From Candidatus Lindowiibacteriota bacterium (GTDB lineage: Bacteria > Lindowbacteria > 2-12-FULL-62-27): 17,222 bases of DNA. Below are positions 1 through 6,038 of the stretch, one piece after another; the stretch's first letter is position 1; every line of letters starts with the position of its first letter. The position numbers and the translations under genes are program-made. The notes beneath the pieces are model-generated. The model made no database searches and was not told the origin of the DNA. It saw only the letters and a program-made list of their open reading frames with translations. The DNA lies in NCBI GenBank assembly GCA_023249255.1, contig JAHFCY010000041.1, positions 1 to 17,222 of the forward strand, given 5' to 3'.

Positions 1-435
1 GAAGTCGTCCAGCAGTTTCAGCATGTCGGTCACGGTGACGATGCCTTTCAGTTCGCCCGACTCGACAACCGGCACACAGCCGATGTCGCGGGACAACATG
101 AGGCGCAGGGCCTCTTTGACGCCAGCGTGGGGCGGGAGGGTATGCACGCGTTTGCTCATGAATCCCTTGAGATGGATGTCGAGCGTGGCCGCGTCCTTTT
201 TGTCCTCGGCTTTGGTTCCGATGAAAATGCTCGTCGCGTGCAGAAGGTCGCGCTGGGTGACGATCCCGACAAGTTTTTCGCCGCCACCATCGGAATTTTT
301 TTTGACGACGGGAAGATGGTGGACATTTTTCGACGACATGAGCTTGAGCGCCTCCCGGACGGTCATGTCCTCCCGGGCGGTGATCACTTGCATCGTCATG
401 ACGACGTCGAGACGAATCTGTTTGGCGCCGGCCAT
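1..435 (-). CDS. Tandem CBS-domain protein, 3' end cut by window edge
   Basis: Read by hand from the reverse strand: 145 codons are open from an ATG at 433-435 to the window edge, with an in-frame TAG 15 bases upstream of that ATG. Two CBS motifs are visible. CBS1 is about residues 14-70 (HHLPVV, then LVGIVTQRDLL) and CBS2 about 92-145 (CVPVVESGELKGIVTVTDML). A pair like this normally folds as a Bateman module that binds adenine nucleotides or other ligands and regulates a partner. No membrane segment or enzymatic domain is seen in the visible part; anything C-terminal of residue 145 lies outside the window. It starts 48 bp after the histidine kinase stop on the same strand, so it is probably the last visible gene of that two-component operon. 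The ribosome site is weak (AGGA about 13 bases upstream). The CBS fold is secure; the ligand and partner are unknown. Confidence 0.85.
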   Translation of the reverse strand, partial: MAGAKQIRLDVVMTMQVITAREDMTVREALKLMSSKNVHHLPVVKKNSDGGGEKLVGIVTQRDLLHATSIFIGTKAEDKKDAATLDIHLKGFMSKRVHTLPPHAGVKEALRLMLSRDIGCVPVVESGELKGIVTVTDMLKLLDDF

Positions 436-483
436 CAGGGGCAGTGTATCCTATCCGAAGCCGGAGGCAAGACGGCCCGCGGG

Positions 484-1896
484 TCAGCCGGAACGAAGAG
501 TCATCCTCAATTCGTTTTGCGGCCCAAGTTCGGCGGCGATCTCCATCGCGAGAAGCCGGGCGCATTCGGATGCGAGGGTCAGTCCGAGACCGCTGTGAGA
601 CGAATCCGACCGCGAGGCGTCCTTTCTCCAAAAAGGCTCAAACAGGCGGGGCAAATCGTCGGGCGTCAGGGAGGCGTTGGTGTTCGTCACCTCGAATTCA
701 AACCGGCCGTGGTCCCGGGAAACAAAAACGCGCACGCGGCCGCCATCCGGCGTGTGCGACACGGCGTTGGACAGAAGATTTTGAATGATCGGTTGCAAGA
801 TCGCCGGGTCTGTATTGACGGTCAGATCCCGCGGCAATTCCATTGAACGCACGAGCCGCTTCTTCTCCGCCGCCGCCTCGAGCGGCCGCCACGCCGTTTC
901 GACCAGATCGGCGATTCGGACGGTCTGCCGGCTGACAGCCTGCTGGCCGCTCTGACATCGCGCAATGAGCAGGAGCGATGAGACGATTCTTTCCATCTGA
1001 ACGGCGATGTCAAGCGCGTCCCCAAACGCCCGGCTCGCAACCGCGCCTTCCTCCGGATATTTAAGCGCGACTTCCGCCAGGGAGCGGAGTTCCGCGATGG
1101 GCGTGCGAAGTTCGTGGGAGACATCTGCGCTGAAACGCCGTTCGCGGCGGAATGATTCCTCAAGTCTGGCCAGAAATTCGTTCAGTCGCACGCAGATGGG
1201 CTTGAGTTCAGCCGGCATGGCCTCTGTCGCAAACCGTTCCGAAAGGGACGATACCTCGATGGCGCCGACGCGCGCGCCCAGTGCGTCAAGCGGCGAAAGT
1301 CCACGGCGCACGGCGAACTTCACGATCGCGGCCGTCACAACCAGCATCGACAGCCCGACCAGGGCCATCGCCATCCCGATGCGGGTCAGGGCCGATTCGA
1401 GGTCCGTGCGATCCTGCGCCACAACCAGCGTGACTTCCGCCCGGGCGGCGGTATCGACAGGCCGGCCGTCCTCATCTTCGGCGTCGACCAACGGCAAAAA
1501 TCGAATTCCAACAGCCCGGCCCACCCGGCCGTCCGGCAGCATGAGGTTCCAAAAATCGGGGGCAATGACCGGCCCGGTGCGGGCCGGCAGATCAATCGAT
1601 CCGAGGGAAGCCGAACGCTCAAGCGACGATCCGTCGGGGCCGCGCAACTGAAAATATGCCGACCGGTCATTGCGTTGAAATTCCGGCATGCTCTCATCCG
1701 AAAAATCGAATTCGGTCCGGCCATCCTCCCATTTGACGAGGGACATCAGCGCCTTAACTTTGATGTTGAGCGCGTCGTCGAATTCTGAAAACAGCACCGA
1801 CCGGATCGAAAAATATTCAGTGGCGGCGCCGACCAACAACATCAGCAAAAGGCCCGGCAGAAGCCATGATGTCAGGCGGCGTCTGATCGAGATCAC
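484..1896 (-). CDS. Membrane sensor histidine kinase (OmpR/PhoB-type partner)
   Basis: This 470-aa protein is a transmembrane sensor kinase expected to autophosphorylate and pass phosphate to the regulator encoded just upstream. Helices at about 10-30 and 172-195 bracket a periplasmic sensor domain of about 140 residues that I do not recognise. A HAMP-like linker follows (about 196-250). The HisKA H-box is SADVSHELRTPIAELRSLAE with phospho-acceptor His261. The N-box is NLLSNAVSHTPDGG (373-386), the F-box LFEPFWR (418-424) and the G2 box GLGLTLA (436-442). The usual G1 aspartate is not evident: the matching segment reads VTNTNASLTPDDL. The start is GTG, overlapping the regulator stop as GTGA, with a strong GGAGGAG ribosome site at 1905-1911 inside the regulator gene. 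This implies translational coupling. The signal sensed is unknown; the PepSY and secreted proteins upstream in the operon are candidates for sensing accessories. Confidence 0.95.
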   Translation of the reverse strand: MISIRRRLTSWLLPGLLLMLLVGAATEYFSIRSVLFSEFDDALNIKVKALMSLVKWEDGRTEFDFSDESMPEFQRNDRSAYFQLRGPDGSSLERSASLGSIDLPARTGPVIAPDFWNLMLPDGRVGRAVGIRFLPLVDAEDEDGRPVDTAARAEVTLVVAQDRTDLESALTRIGMAMALVGLSMLVVTAAIVKFAVRRGLSPLDALGARVGAIEVSSLSERFATEAMPAELKPICVRLNEFLARLEESFRRERRFSADVSHELRTPIAELRSLAEVALKYPEEGAVASRAFGDALDIAVQMERIVSSLLLIARCQSGQQAVSRQTVRIADLVETAWRPLEAAAEKKRLVRSMELPRDLTVNTDPAILQPIIQNLLSNAVSHTPDGGRVRVFVSRDHGRFEFEVTNTNASLTPDDLPRLFEPFWRKDASRSDSSHSGLGLTLASECARLLAMEIAAELGPQNELRMTLRSG

Positions 1897-2570
1897 GATC
1901 CGGACTCCTCCAGCACGTATCCCATTCCACGCCGGGTGTGGATCAGGGGCGCGAATCCCGGCGCGTCAATTTTTTTGCGAAGACTGCAGACCGTCGAATC
2001 AACCACGTTGCTCATCGGTTCCGCCCTCTCGTCGTAGATGTGCGTCTCGATTTCAGATCTTGACACAACGCTGCCCCGGCGCAGGGCCAGGCACTCGAGC
2101 AGGCGGTATTCGCGGGGCGTCAAGTCCAGGCGACGGCCCTTTCGGACCGCTGTTTTTGCGGCCGTGTCAATGATCAGATCGGCGACCGTGATGCCGGCGG
2201 ACCGGACGCCGAATCCGCGGCGCGCGAGCGTCTGCACGCGCGCAAGCAGTTCCTCGAAGGCAAACGGTTTGACCAGGTAATCGTCCGCGCCCGATTGCAG
2301 GCCAAGAACGCGGTCATCCACCGCGTCCCTGGCCGTCAAAAACAGAACCGGCGTCGCCTTTCCCTGCTCGCGCAATTTCTGAAGAATCGACATGCCGTCC
2401 ATGCCCGGAAGCATCCAATCGAGGATGATCACGTCGTAGTCGTTGGATTCGGCGTACCAGAGTCCCTCCGGGCCGTCTCCGGAGGCGTCGACCGCATGCC
2501 CCGCCTTTTGCAACCCGCGGCCAACCGTTTCCCGGAGCCGGACGGAATCCTCAACAAACAAAATTTTCAT
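1893..2570 (-). CDS. OmpR/PhoB-family DNA-binding response regulator
   Basis: The protein is 225 aa, the normal length for the family. The receiver domain occupies about residues 1-115, with acidic pocket Glu7/Asp8, phospho-acceptor Asp51 (IILDWMLPGMDG), Thr79 (LFLTARD) and Lys101 (DYLVKPF). A winged-helix output domain follows (about 128-222), recognisable from LTPREYRLLECL, the recognition-helix region VVDSTVCSLRKKID and the closing wing HTRRGMGYVLEE. It acts in the cytoplasm as a transcription factor activated by its kinase. It starts 18 bp after the PepSY gene and overlaps the kinase gene by 4 bases, so the three are almost certainly co-transcribed. The ribosome site before the ATG is weak, so coupling to the upstream gene is likely. 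Family members bind direct repeats spaced about one helical turn; repeats of that kind occur upstream of the whole cluster (3921-3946). The target genes are otherwise unknown. Confidence 0.96.
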   Translation of the reverse strand: MKILFVEDSVRLRETVGRGLQKAGHAVDASGDGPEGLWYAESNDYDVIILDWMLPGMDGMSILQKLREQGKATPVLFLTARDAVDDRVLGLQSGADDYLVKPFAFEELLARVQTLARRGFGVRSAGITVADLIIDTAAKTAVRKGRRLDLTPREYRLLECLALRRGSVVSRSEIETHIYDERAEPMSNVVDSTVCSLRKKIDAPGFAPLIHTRRGMGYVLEESGS

Positions 2571-2588
2571 GCAACCCGCGGACGCGCC

Positions 2589-3029
2589 TCACTCCTTGTC
2601 TTCGTGGCCGTGTTTATGCCACTCCTTCCACTTGCATCCGCCGTGTTCGTGTCCTTCTCCCTCTCCTTCGCCCTCGTCATCGTCTCCCTCTTTCGCCTCT
2701 GTCTTCAAAATTTTCTTGTTGCCGGCGTCCACCGTGACTTCCGTCACTTTGTCCCCGGCGGCGACTTTGACCTCATACACCAAAAATCCGTCTTCCTCCT
2801 CGAGTTCCGCCGAAACAGCCGCGCCGGGCGTATTCTTGACGGCCGACCCGATGGCTTCGACCAGCGACACCTTCGCCAGTTTCGCCAGCATCGCCTCGTC
2901 CGACGGCACGACAATGCTCCCCGATACCCCGGCCTCATCCTCGTCCTCTTTTGCAAAAAGCGCCGTAGATCCCGCCAGCAAACCTCCCAATGCCAGCAGA
3001 CACAGCACCCACATCCATCGCTTGTTCAT
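2589..3029 (-). CDS. Secreted PepSY-domain protein with His/acidic C-terminal tail
   Basis: This 146-aa exported protein has a Sec signal peptide (KR near the N-terminus, hydrophobic stretch about 7-22, likely cleavage after ALFA at 26). There is no lipobox cysteine. Residues about 47-111 match the PepSY pattern: a helix (SLVEAIGSAVKNTPGAAVSA), then beta strands with GFLVYEVKV and KVTEVTVDAGNKKIL. Residues 112-146 form a low-complexity tail rich in Asp, Glu and Gly that ends in a His/Cys/Trp cluster (His127, 129, 138, 140, 142; Cys132), which looks able to bind metal. PepSY proteins are often encoded beside two-component systems and are thought to modulate periplasmic activities. Here the gene lies 18 bp upstream of the response regulator, supporting a sensing or buffering role. 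The ribosome site AGGGTGA/GAGG precedes the ATG. PepSY is well supported; metal binding is my inference from composition. Confidence 0.88.
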   Translation of the reverse strand: MNKRWMWVLCLLALGGLLAGSTALFAKEDEDEAGVSGSIVVPSDEAMLAKLAKVSLVEAIGSAVKNTPGAAVSAELEEEDGFLVYEVKVAAGDKVTEVTVDAGNKKILKTEAKEGDDDEGEGEGEGHEHGGCKWKEWHKHGHEDKE

Positions 3030-3062
3030 GTCCTCATCACCCTTTCAGGTTGATCTGCAACT

Positions 3063-3077
3063 CTCGCGGTACGCGAG
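3063..3077. other. Short perfect inverted repeat between two operon genes
   Basis: CTCGCG and CGCGAG are separated by a 3-base loop, between the stop of the secreted-protein gene and the start of the PepSY gene. On the leftward transcript it would fold as a compact GC-rich hairpin. No T-run follows, so it is not a classical terminator; it could stabilise an upstream mRNA end or reduce read-through. Confidence 0.4.
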
Positions 3078-3082
3078 GTCGT

Positions 3083-3832
3083 TTACTTCTGTTCCTCTTT
3101 CACGAAACCATATTCAACCAATTTCAACCCGCCGTCCTTGACGACCCCCACAGCCGGCGCATAGATTTTGTATTCGACGTCGCCCGGCTCCAGCGGATTC
3201 GTCTCCCGGACTTTCACGCAATCCTTGAACGTTCCGGCCGGCGTGGCGAACTCTTCGCTCACGCCGACGATTTCCGCGCGATCCATCCCGACGCCCGGCG
3301 CGACTTCCTGATAGTGCTTGAATCCCGTCCGGGGCGTTCCCGGCATCATCATACCGTAGTGCGCGCCGTCAGATCCCGACAGCCAGGAACCTTCGTGGCC
3401 GGCGAGCTTGCCGGCCTTATACTCATTCACGTCTTCGCCAAAGTAATACACGTCATTCGTTTTGCTGTCCATCGCAAAATAATCCCGGGTCGACTCGACC
3501 AGACGGCCCTGATGGGTTTCATCCTCCTGAACTACGCGAGTCGAAACGCCGTCAATCATCTTGGTCTCATCCAATACCGTGATCGTGACGACAGTCGACT
3601 TGCCCTCCTCTTTGCCTTTCAACACCAGACGATATCCCGGTTCGAGAATAAAATAGCGGTTGCGGCCGGTGCTGACAAAATCCTGCGCGTTCACATCGAA
3701 CGACTTCGTCCAGTCATTTTCCTGCGCGCGCGTCTTCTCGCGGCCGGACCCCTTGCGGTCTTTGTCATAACCGACGGCGGCCGATCCGAGGGCAAGTCCC
3801 AGCAGAATCAAAAAAACGGTTGCTCGTTTCAC
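3083..3832 (-). CDS. Conserved secreted protein, soluble paralogue of the divergent lipoprotein
   Basis: This 249-aa protein has a Sec signal peptide (hydrophobic about 5-19, likely cleavage near residues 18-22) and no lipobox cysteine, so the mature form should be soluble in the periplasm or secreted. The mature part begins with a short charged linker. It continues as a beta-rich domain with the signatures FILEPGY, DVYYFGEDV, HEGSW.SGSDGA, MMMPGTP, MDRAEIV, TPAGTFKDC and YAPAVGVVK. I recognise this pattern from widespread uncharacterised bacterial secreted proteins but know no assigned function. It is about 55% identical over some 205 aligned residues to the lipoprotein encoded divergently at 4024-4785. 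The start is GTG at 3830-3832, chosen for the excellent GGAGGTGA ribosome site 6 bases upstream. It is the first gene of the leftward cluster, 53 bp ahead of the PepSY gene, so it may be under control of that two-component system. Confidence 0.88.
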   Translation of the reverse strand: MKRATVFLILLGLALGSAAVGYDKDRKGSGREKTRAQENDWTKSFDVNAQDFVSTGRNRYFILEPGYRLVLKGKEEGKSTVVTITVLDETKMIDGVSTRVVQEDETHQGRLVESTRDYFAMDSKTNDVYYFGEDVNEYKAGKLAGHEGSWLSGSDGAHYGMMMPGTPRTGFKHYQEVAPGVGMDRAEIVGVSEEFATPAGTFKDCVKVRETNPLEPGDVEYKIYAPAVGVVKDGGLKLVEYGFVKEEQK

Positions 3833-3838
3833 GAACGT

Positions 3839-3846
3839 TCACCTCC
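3839..3846 (-). promoter_or_regulatory. Strong ribosome binding site deciding a GTG start
   Basis: GGAGGTGA on the reverse strand lies 6 bases before the GTG at 3832, which fixes the start of the secreted-protein gene. Confidence 0.75.
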
Positions 3847-3857
3847 ACAAATTTGTG
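3846..3857. promoter_or_regulatory. 12-bp perfect palindrome, candidate operator
   Basis: CACAAATTTGTG is a perfect palindrome in the leader of the leftward secreted-protein gene, touching its ribosome site. A dimeric repressor bound here would block transcription or translation. No protein in the window can be tied to it. A GC-rich inverted repeat (CGCCGC-CCAC-GCGGCG) lies a few bases further upstream at 3863-3878 and could form a leader hairpin. Confidence 0.3.
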
Positions 3858-3892
3858 TTGCCCGCCGCCCACGCGGCGAATCACCGTGCCGG

Positions 3893-3898
3893 ATCATA
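3893..3898 (-). promoter_or_regulatory. Candidate -10 element for the leftward operon
   Basis: TATGAT on the reverse strand matches the sigma-70 -10 consensus at five of six bases. The hexamer 17 bases upstream (TCTTCC) is a poor -35. The CTGTCAT-like repeats begin just beyond it, as expected for a promoter that depends on an activator. The leader to the GTG start would be about 55 bases. Confidence 0.4.
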
Positions 3899-3920
3899 TC
3901 CCGGAGAACATTACGGGAAG

Positions 3921-3946
3921 ATGACGGCCATGACAATTCATGACAG
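3921..3946 (-). promoter_or_regulatory. Tandem PHO-box-like direct repeats
   Basis: The reverse strand reads CTGTCAT, 3 bases, TTGTCAT, then a third partial unit CGTCAT. The units repeat with periods of 10 and 9 bases. A fourth, isolated GTCAT lies at 3967-3971, overlapping the -35 region of the rightward lipoprotein gene. PhoB-type regulators bind two such 7-bp direct repeats with a period of about 11. The site lies upstream of the operon that encodes an OmpR/PhoB-family regulator, so autoregulation is a natural hypothesis. The repeats are visible directly; the protein that binds them is inference. Confidence 0.45.
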
Positions 3947-3961
3947 TCCGGCAAGTTTGCA

Positions 3962-3990
3962 TGGAAATGACGACCTGATTCATGTATAAG
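3962..3990 (+). promoter_or_regulatory. Candidate promoter of the divergent lipoprotein gene
   Basis: TGGAAA (3962-3967) and TATAAG (3985-3990) are separated by 17 bases and lie 33 bases before the ATG at 4024. The -10 is a five-of-six match and the -35 a four-of-six match. An ATG overlapping the -10 (3982) is in frame with the gene, but it lacks a ribosome site and would put extra residues ahead of the signal peptide. Confidence 0.4.
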
Positions 3991-4023
3991 ATTGCAACTT
4001 TTGAAAAATTGAAAGGCGGGCGA

Positions 4024-4785
4024 ATGAATACAAATCTGAAGACATTCAAGGCCGGGTCGATCCTCGTTCTGTCGGCGCTCTGGGCGGGTTGCGGAGGCGG
4101 CGGGGTACAGCAAACTCCGAATGCGCCATCGACATCGACCGTCAGCCCCGCGAGCCAGGACTGGGCCGACAAGTTCGAAGTCTCGCAGAAGCATCTGGTC
4201 ACGGACGGCAAAAATCCGTTTTTTATTCTTGAACCCGGATATCAACTGCTGTTAAAGGGAGAAGATGAGGGATCCAGTTTCGAGTTGACCATTACGGTTC
4301 TGAACGAGACAAAAAACCTTGCCGGATTCATGACCCGGGTGATCGAAGAGCGTGAAACGCGGGGCGGACAGGTGGTCGAAGTGTCGCGAAACTTTTTTTC
4401 GATCGACCGCAACACGAAGGCCGTCTATTATCTGGGCGAGGACGTGGACCTCTACAAAGATGGAAAAGTGACCGGCCACGACGGTTCCTGGGCGGCCGGC
4501 CGCGATGGTGCGAAACTCGGGATGGCCATGCCCGGCGCTCCGGCGGTTGGAGAGAAATTTTATCAGGAGATGGCGCCCAATGTGGCGATGGATCGCGCGG
4601 AAATCGTCAGCCTGAACGAAACGATCACCACGCCCGCGGGCACGTTCACGAATTGCCTGAAGACTCGCGAAACCAACGCGCTGAAACCCACCGAGGAGGA
4701 ATTCAAGTTCTACGCGCCGGGGATCGGATTGGTCAAGGAAGAGGAACTTCTGCTGGTCAAATACGGCAACGCGGACCATCCATAA
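4024..4785 (+). CDS. Putative lipoprotein, paralogue of the divergent secreted protein
   Basis: The gene encodes 253 aa from the ATG at 4024, chosen because AAAGG lies about 8 bases upstream and the product then begins as a standard lipoprotein precursor: MNTNLKTFKAG, a hydrophobic run, LSALWAGC, then a Gly-rich linker. The cysteine at residue 23 would be lipidated, although the lipobox is imperfect (Trp at -3). The mature domain repeats the sibling's signatures: FILEPGY, AVYYLGEDV, HDGSWAAGRDGA, MAMPGAP, MDRAEIV, TPAGTFTNC, YAPGIGLVK. It is about 55% identical to the secreted protein at 3083-3832. The function is unknown. The divergent arrangement around a shared, repeat-rich control region suggests common regulation by the adjacent two-component system, with one family member anchored to a membrane and the other soluble. 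Confidence 0.88.
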   Translation: MNTNLKTFKAGSILVLSALWAGCGGGGVQQTPNAPSTSTVSPASQDWADKFEVSQKHLVTDGKNPFFILEPGYQLLLKGEDEGSSFELTITVLNETKNLAGFMTRVIEERETRGGQVVEVSRNFFSIDRNTKAVYYLGEDVDLYKDGKVTGHDGSWAAGRDGAKLGMAMPGAPAVGEKFYQEMAPNVAMDRAEIVSLNETITTPAGTFTNCLKTRETNALKPTEEEFKFYAPGIGLVKEEELLLVKYGNADHP

Positions 4786-4835
4786 CGACCCGGCGCCGGT
4801 TGATTCAAGGGGCTTTCGTCTGGTAGGGTTTTCGT

Positions 4836-5540
4836 ATGGCGGGATCAAGCGGGGATTTTGTTCAGCAGTTGATGGATGGGAAATTCGAGGGGCCGACACC
4901 GCAGATTCTGATCGCTGACGACGAGCCGGCGATTGTCGATATCCTGCGCCGCTCACTCGAAAAAGAGCCGTACCGCGTCACCACCGCCGCCAACGGGACC
5001 GAGGTGCTCGACAGGCTCAAGGCGGAGGATTTCGATCTGGTTGTTCTTGACATCCTCATGCCCGGCGCCGACGGCATTGAAATCCTTAAACGCCTCAAGA
5101 AACAATCGCCTGAAACGGAAGTCATCCTGATTACGGGGCACGCGTCGATCGACACCGCCATCGAGGCCATCCGTCTCGGCGCCGCGGACTATCTCCGAAA
5201 ACCTTTTGAAGACCTGCGGTTGTTTCAAATCTCCGTCCGGAAAGCCCTGACCCGGCGGGAACTTGTCCGGCTGGTGGGCCGCTACAGGCTGATTCAGGAA
5301 TCCGCCGGCCGCATGTTGCGGAGCAAGCAGGAGAAATACGAAAATCTCGGCGAGGTCATGCGCGTGTGCGTCAACCGGTCGATCGAGACGATCCGGCATC
5401 TCGAACCGCTCATCAAAGCCCACCTGGGCACCGACGACATGAACGAATTGGCGCTGATGAAAGCCGACAATGAAGAATTGCTTGGACTCCTCGATTCCTT
5501 TCTTGACCCGGAACAGCCGGATTCGCCGGCCGCCATCTAA
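4836..5540 (+). CDS. Response regulator: receiver plus uncharacterised helical C-terminus
   Basis: This 234-aa protein begins with a short extension (1-22), then a canonical receiver domain. It has Asp28/Asp29, phospho-acceptor Asp72 (LVVLDILMPGADG), Thr100 (ILITGHAS) and Lys122 (YLRKPFED); the segment GHASIDTAIEAIRLGAADYL is NtrC-like in style. Residues about 126-234 are charged and helical, likely coiled coil, with no helix-turn-helix, GGDEF, EAL, HD-GYP or AAA+ motif visible. The output is therefore probably protein-protein rather than DNA binding. There is no kinase beside it, so its donor must be encoded elsewhere or be the kinase at 484-1896. The ATG at 4836 is preceded by AGGG; a second in-frame ATG lies at 4872. 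The Nudix gene follows on the same strand 34 bp downstream and may be co-transcribed. Confidence 0.9.
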   Translation: MAGSSGDFVQQLMDGKFEGPTPQILIADDEPAIVDILRRSLEKEPYRVTTAANGTEVLDRLKAEDFDLVVLDILMPGADGIEILKRLKKQSPETEVILITGHASIDTAIEAIRLGAADYLRKPFEDLRLFQISVRKALTRRELVRLVGRYRLIQESAGRMLRSKQEKYENLGEVMRVCVNRSIETIRHLEPLIKAHLGTDDMNELALMKADNEELLGLLDSFLDPEQPDSPAAI

Positions 5541-5574
5541 CTCCCGGAAAAAATTTCCGCCTTCCAAAAGCACC

Positions 5575-6036
5575 TTGAAACTCGCAACACTCTGCTATGT
5601 CAAACATGAGGGCAGGACGCTGATGATTCATCGCGTGAAAAAGGCGAACGACATGCATCAGGGGAAATGGAACGGCCTTGGCGGCAAAATGGAGCCGGGC
5701 GAGACGCCCGAGGAGTGTGCAATCCGTGAAATCCGGGAGGAAAGCGGCTTGATCGTCCTGCGGCCCGATCTTCGCGGCATCCTGACTTTTCCGGGATTCA
5801 GCAACGACGAGGACTGGTACGTGTTCGTGTTCGTCGTGACGGAATTTTCAGGCGACCTGATCGATTCGGCCGAGGGACGGTTGGAATGGATCGAGGACGG
5901 GAAGATCCCGGCACTCAATCTATGGGAGGGCGACCGGACTTTTTTGAAATGGCTGGAATCGGATGACGGCTTTTTCTCGGGAAAATTCGTCTACAAGAAC
6001 GGCGCGCTGATCAACCACGACGTCGTCTTTCACTGA
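5575..6036 (+). CDS. Nudix hydrolase, MutT/8-oxo-dGTP diphosphatase type
   Basis: The protein is 153 aa from a TTG at 5575. The Nudix box G-x5-E-x7-REU-x-EE-x-GU is complete from residue 31 or so of this start (GGKMEPGETPEECAIREIRE followed by ESGL), with the catalytic, metal-binding REIREE core intact. The N-terminal stretch LKLATLCYVKHEGRTLMIHR and the segment GKWNGLGGK are characteristic of small 8-oxo-(d)GTP or (d)NTP pyrophosphohydrolases. The expected role is sanitising oxidised nucleotides in the cytoplasm. The frame is open back to an ATG at 5470, but that lies inside the preceding response regulator gene and would add 35 residues unlike the family. Homologous proteins begin near LKLATL, so I choose the TTG; the ribosome site (GGAAA) is weak. 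It converges on the amylase gene with only 2 bp between stops and no terminator visible. Exact substrate is uncertain. Confidence 0.9.
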   Translation: MKLATLCYVKHEGRTLMIHRVKKANDMHQGKWNGLGGKMEPGETPEECAIREIREESGLIVLRPDLRGILTFPGFSNDEDWYVFVFVVTEFSGDLIDSAEGRLEWIEDGKIPALNLWEGDRTFLKWLESDDGFFSGKFVYKNGALINHDVVFH

Positions 6037-6038
6037 AA

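Noticed and set aside
127-846. A 239-codon + strand open frame across the CBS gene and kinase C-terminus.
   Set aside because: It overlaps two genes with clear domain motifs on the opposite strand, and its own product shows no recognisable pattern.
2295-3141. Long + strand frames (252 and 232 codons) over the PepSY and regulator genes, one very Ser/Pro-rich.
   Set aside because: They are antisense to the acidic tail and signal peptide of the PepSY gene; the low-complexity Ser/Pro composition is what reverse-complementing those codons gives.
4790-4799. CCGGCGCCGG palindrome just after the lipoprotein stop, considered as a terminator.
   Set aside because: It has no loop and no following T-run. 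It may be chance in GC-rich DNA.
5470-5574. Starting the Nudix gene at the ATG at 5470, inside the preceding response regulator gene.
   Set aside because: The added residues (many Ser, Pro and Arg) do not resemble the family N-terminus, which begins near LKLATL; the overlap with the regulator would be 71 bp.
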